Source: Chara braunii (Eukaryota; Streptophyta; Charophyceae; Charales; Characeae). From it: a stretch of 32,479 bases of DNA. The position numbers and the translations under genes are program-made. The stretch's first letter is position 1; each line of letters opens with the position of its first letter. Below, in pieces: positions 29,653 to 32,479 of this stretch. The stretch covers positions 3,834,098 to 3,866,576 of the forward strand of contig BFEA01000025.1 in the NCBI GenBank assembly GCA_003427395.1. The letters run 5' to 3'. The notes under the pieces are model-generated. The model was not told the DNA's origin. It searched no databases and saw only the letters and a list, made by a program, of their open reading frames with translations.

Positions 29653-30818
29653 GTACCTGATGCGTGAGGGCGGCTAGCCTTGGTAATAACGTCACGAACA
29701 TTGGTCTTCGACTTCGCTGTGATCCAGTGGCATGAACATAGATAGGCTAGTTAGGCTGAGTAGTATAGGCTGGGCACGGGGCCCAGAGGAGCGACATTGG
29801 ATACAGTGTTGGTATGACCAGAGAGCCTCCGACGTTGGCACTCGAGTCCATTGTACTGTTCTTCTTTGGATGGTATCCTGAGGCACTGTGCTTTCTGCTT
29901 GGCGAGTGACTATCTGGACTACTTGTGCAACTTAACAACTTGGATGTTTGTTTATGGCTCCCGCTCGTATTTTTTTGCTGCAGTTGTTCAAGCTTGTGGC
30001 ACAGTCTGTGTGCCAGTACCCCTGCTGCACGTTCAGTCAGTGCAAATAGCTGCCAATTGGGTGGATGGATATAAGGAATTGAGTTGGGCCGTGTAGTCAG
30101 CTTCGACCTTGACAACTAGTGGCGACCGCAGGTGGAGGCGGCACATACTTAGTCTCGATAGTTATCTGCCTGGCCGACCCAAGCGTTTGCTTTGTGTGTT
30201 GCTGCCGACGATAAAACCGGTGTTTCATCATTTTGGCGCAGCACAAGCCACTGCGTTTCTCAAAATGCAGTTGCTGCACCCGGACTGAGAGTGCGGTATT
30301 TTTATCGAGTTATTGCTTTTCAAATAAAGCACAGGAGGGAGGAATGTGCTCTATTTTGAATGCTTTTCGGTCGGGGTATGCAGTGACCTGTTTGATCGGT
30401 AGGAACAATGTGCTGGTTTGAGAAAGGTGATTCGCTTTAAAAAAAAGGGGGGGGGGGGTCATTGTAGTGACTTGGAGATTCGTCGGAGGGCTGACAGTTC
30501 TACATTGACTGGAGTTTGACCGGTTCACTGCGTTCTTGGTCACCATTGCGGGGCCCTCAGACGATGGAAAATATCGAGGCCCTCTCCTGAGAGTTGAGTC
30601 AGTCCCCTCCCTGTATCTCGAGAGTCTCAAACCCCTACTTCTGCCCTTCTTAATCTCAGTCTAGTCCTGCTACGAGAGGAAGGCGGCAGGTGGGATTGCA
30701 ACCCGTAGGACCGCAGCAAGACTCTGTGGGGAGTCAGCCCACCGATTGCGGGAGCTCTGCCGGAACTCAGGAGGAGTTCTGGAGGGAGGGAACTGAAAGG
30801 TAATCGTTGCTTCCCCTC

Positions 30819-30824
30819 TATAAA
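30819..30824 (+). promoter_or_regulatory. Candidate TATA box of beta, copy Y
   Basis: CTATAAACCC, conserved in copy X. It is 242 bp before the first hairpin of the array at 31061, matching the 241 bp in copy X. Confidence 0.45.
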
Positions 30825-31060
30825 CCCATCTATAACCTTTACCTGTATTTCTTTTTATACTTTGACTGAATATACTGCATGCCCCTTTACTTTGACTTTC
30901 AATTCGACTTTCAGGACATAATCAGACTAAGTAAAGGAACGTATGCACAATTTCAGTTTCAGTTTTGTTGTTTGACTGAAAGCAGATTGTGGGATTGCAT
31001 CTGGGGGAAGGATGGGAGGAAGGCGGTATTGCATGTGTCTGACCAGGGTCAACCAAAGTC

Positions 31061-31781
31061 TGGGAGAGTCTCCATAAGTTTAGAGGGCCCAACGCTATGT
31101 TTATTTTGAATTGTCTGGAGAACCAGATATGTTCCATAAGTTTGGGTAGTCTGGTTGCTCTGACTTGTGAGGGCTGACTGTGAATGACTTTCAGGGGCCA
31201 AGCATGTTCCATAAGTTTGGGTGGTTTGGTCGCCTTGTTTGCTTTGGGTTTTTGTCGGTTTCTTTAGTTCATGAACGAGGAGGTCTGAGCATGTTCTATA
31301 AGTTTGGGTGGCTCAACCTCTTCCTGTTTTGGCTCTAAGAAAAATGAACTAGGCTGAGAACCAAGACGTGTTCCATAAGTTTGGGTGGTCTTGGTCCAAC
31401 GCCTCGCACATGCTGGAACCATAAGGTTATAACTTGGCTATATTTTAGTACTATATTGCTTATGAACAGGCTAGTCAGACAGGGTTCCATAAGTTTGGGT
31501 GGTCTGACTATAGCTTATCACCAACTGAAGAGAGTACTAATTAAGAATAAGCTTGTGGTGCGAAGGGGCAGACTGAACCTCGAACTAAGTTGATCGTTTC
31601 AGTTATATGCTACCTCAAAAGACTAAGTGCAGACAAGTATATGAAGTTGGGATATTTAAACAGTTCATGGCGACTAGGGTGGCCTAGTCATATGCTTAAA
31701 GAAGAGAAAAGTTGTTGTGCCCTATGTTTGTGTATACTCCATGGCTAAGCTAGACATGTTCCATAAGTTCGAGTGATTTAG
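31061..31781 (+). repeat. Array of eight hairpins with a second conserved loop and varying stems
   Basis: The core ATGTTCCATAAGTTTGGGTG or close variants is flanked by paired arms. Units: TGGG/CCCA (31061, weak), AACCAGA/TCTGGTT (31121), GGCCAAG/TTTGGTC (31196), GAGGT-TGAG/CTCA-ACCTC (31280), ACCAAGAC/GTCTTGGT (31360), TAGTCAGAC/GTCTGACTA (31472), GACTAGG/CCTAGTC with a shortened loop (31672), CTAGA/TTTAG (31750). Loops are about 19-22 nt. The core is related to, but distinct from, the core in 24201-25022 read on the opposite strand. Confidence 0.85.
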
Positions 31782-31979
31782 TTTTATGCCCTATGTAAGT
31801 GAGGTATAAAGGGATAATTCATTGAAAGATTACGAACTATTGTTTGTCCAGGTTGACATGGGGATGGTGAGAGTACTTACCTTTCTGGTTTGGCCTGCAT
31901 GTGACTGAGTGAGGCTGCTACTTAGTCTGATTTTCAGTTTGATATGTAGTTGCTTTAGTCGCTCGCCACGTTGTCAGGC

Positions 31980-32479
31980 GGCCACAAGTAGTGCGCCGCC
32001 TGAAAACGGCAGTTTAGGGGTTTAGGCTCAGGGTTAAGTCCGCGTTTTGATAGTGCTTTGGGATGACCAGGCAGCAGGAATTATGAGAACTCAGGGTACC
32101 CCTGATTCAGGGCGCACTGGATTTTAAGAGTGACCCCCAAAGACAGCAAGATGGATGGGTGCGCTGAGCGCATCTAGAGACCGTCATTTCCGGTCGTTCA
32201 GAGGACTGGAGCCGTTTTGGCCTGCCGCGGAGAGGGATCGCGGAAACAGACCTCGCCGCGGCATTTTGACGACATACAACCGGGGCCGAAATGAGGCCTC
32301 GGATTTTCATCTTTTTAAAACATCATAATTAAAAATAAAAGAAAGAGATTGAGGCCAGAAGAGGAGCGGAGAAAAACGCAATATTCTTTATTTTCTTCAT
32401 TTTTCACTACATTTAATCTTAGGGGAAATTCCCTTGTTATTTTATGTTTTCGACAATGAAATTAAAAACATAAAAAAAA
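31980..32479. other. Right end, outside the beta copy, no gene seen
   Basis: Sequence changes character after CGCTCGCCACGT. It contains a GC palindrome pair (TGCCGCGG with CCGCGGCA, about 32222-32263) and ends in AT-rich DNA. No supported reading frame. Confidence 0.4.

Larger units (their letters stand above)
28100..31973 (-). mobile_element. Beta repeat family, copy Y
   Basis: The fullest beta copy. In its minus-strand order: an end at CGCTCGCCACGT (31973), the loop-conserved hairpin array (31781-31061), TATAAA at 30819 (plus strand), the GGGATTGCAACCC block, the GGGCCCCGCA-ATG junction near 30545-30573, a long non-coding stretch with a GA-rich tract, then the 180-bp hairpin units (28984-28594) and a block shared with copy X near 28340-28460. 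It shares 28100-30650 with copy Z in direct orientation and the rest with copy X in inverted orientation. No intact protein was found; a (G/C)12 run at 30447-30458 interrupts the frame after the conserved ATG. Confidence 0.7.

Overview
The window looks like repeat-rich nuclear DNA of a eukaryote, most likely a streptophyte alga of the Chara type. The reasons are long (CT)n/(GA)n/(CA)n microsatellites, an assembly gap of about 100 N inside a GATT array, decayed retroelement genes, a plant-type U6 snRNA fragment, and a trihelix/Myb-SANT-like protein and a gag protein of a style I associate from memory with Chara braunii. The organism call is inference. No intact conventional gene is visible; everything protein-like is broken or unproven.

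Layout. 0.1-0.8 kb is a decayed tandem repeat of about 110 bp. A SINE-like repeat lies at 1.55-1.89 kb, with further copies at 7.7 and 26.8 kb. 3.57-4.65 kb is a broken LTR-retrotransposon gag ending in a damaged zinc knuckle. 5.4-6.3 kb holds short hairpin arrays. 7.0-10.7 kb is a fragment of a repeat family here called beta. 10.77-12.62 kb carries a foldback and, on the minus strand, a trihelix-like reading frame interrupted by TAG codons. 13.78-15.26 kb is a decayed ORF1/gag-like frame with a CCHC knuckle. The gap and simple repeats follow. From 16 kb to the right end, two repeat families each occur as diverged inverted copies: alpha (15.96-17.97 plus; 21.83-24.0 minus) and beta (24.02-26.5; 28.1-31.97). 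The alpha copies enclose AATC/GATT arrays, a purine/pyrimidine minisatellite and a diverged tandem repeat of about 235 bp.

Most notable signal. Several independent arrays consist of hairpins whose loop is nearly invariant while the flanking stems differ from unit to unit but remain self-complementary, with G-U and compensatory changes. The best are 24,201-25,022 (10 units) and 31,061-31,781 (8 units, opposite strand). The loops differ between these two arrays but are uniform within each, while several stems appear to correspond by position. A conserved TATAAA lies about 241 bp before each array, pointing into it. Related hairpin arrays occur at 5.49-5.65 kb (44-bp period), 8.36-8.75 and 28.59-28.98 kb (179-180-bp period) and 23.6-23.9 kb (about 122-bp period). 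This suggests that the repeat families produce structured, largely non-coding RNA, or use the hairpins as DNA recognition sites. All pairings were read by eye and need computation.
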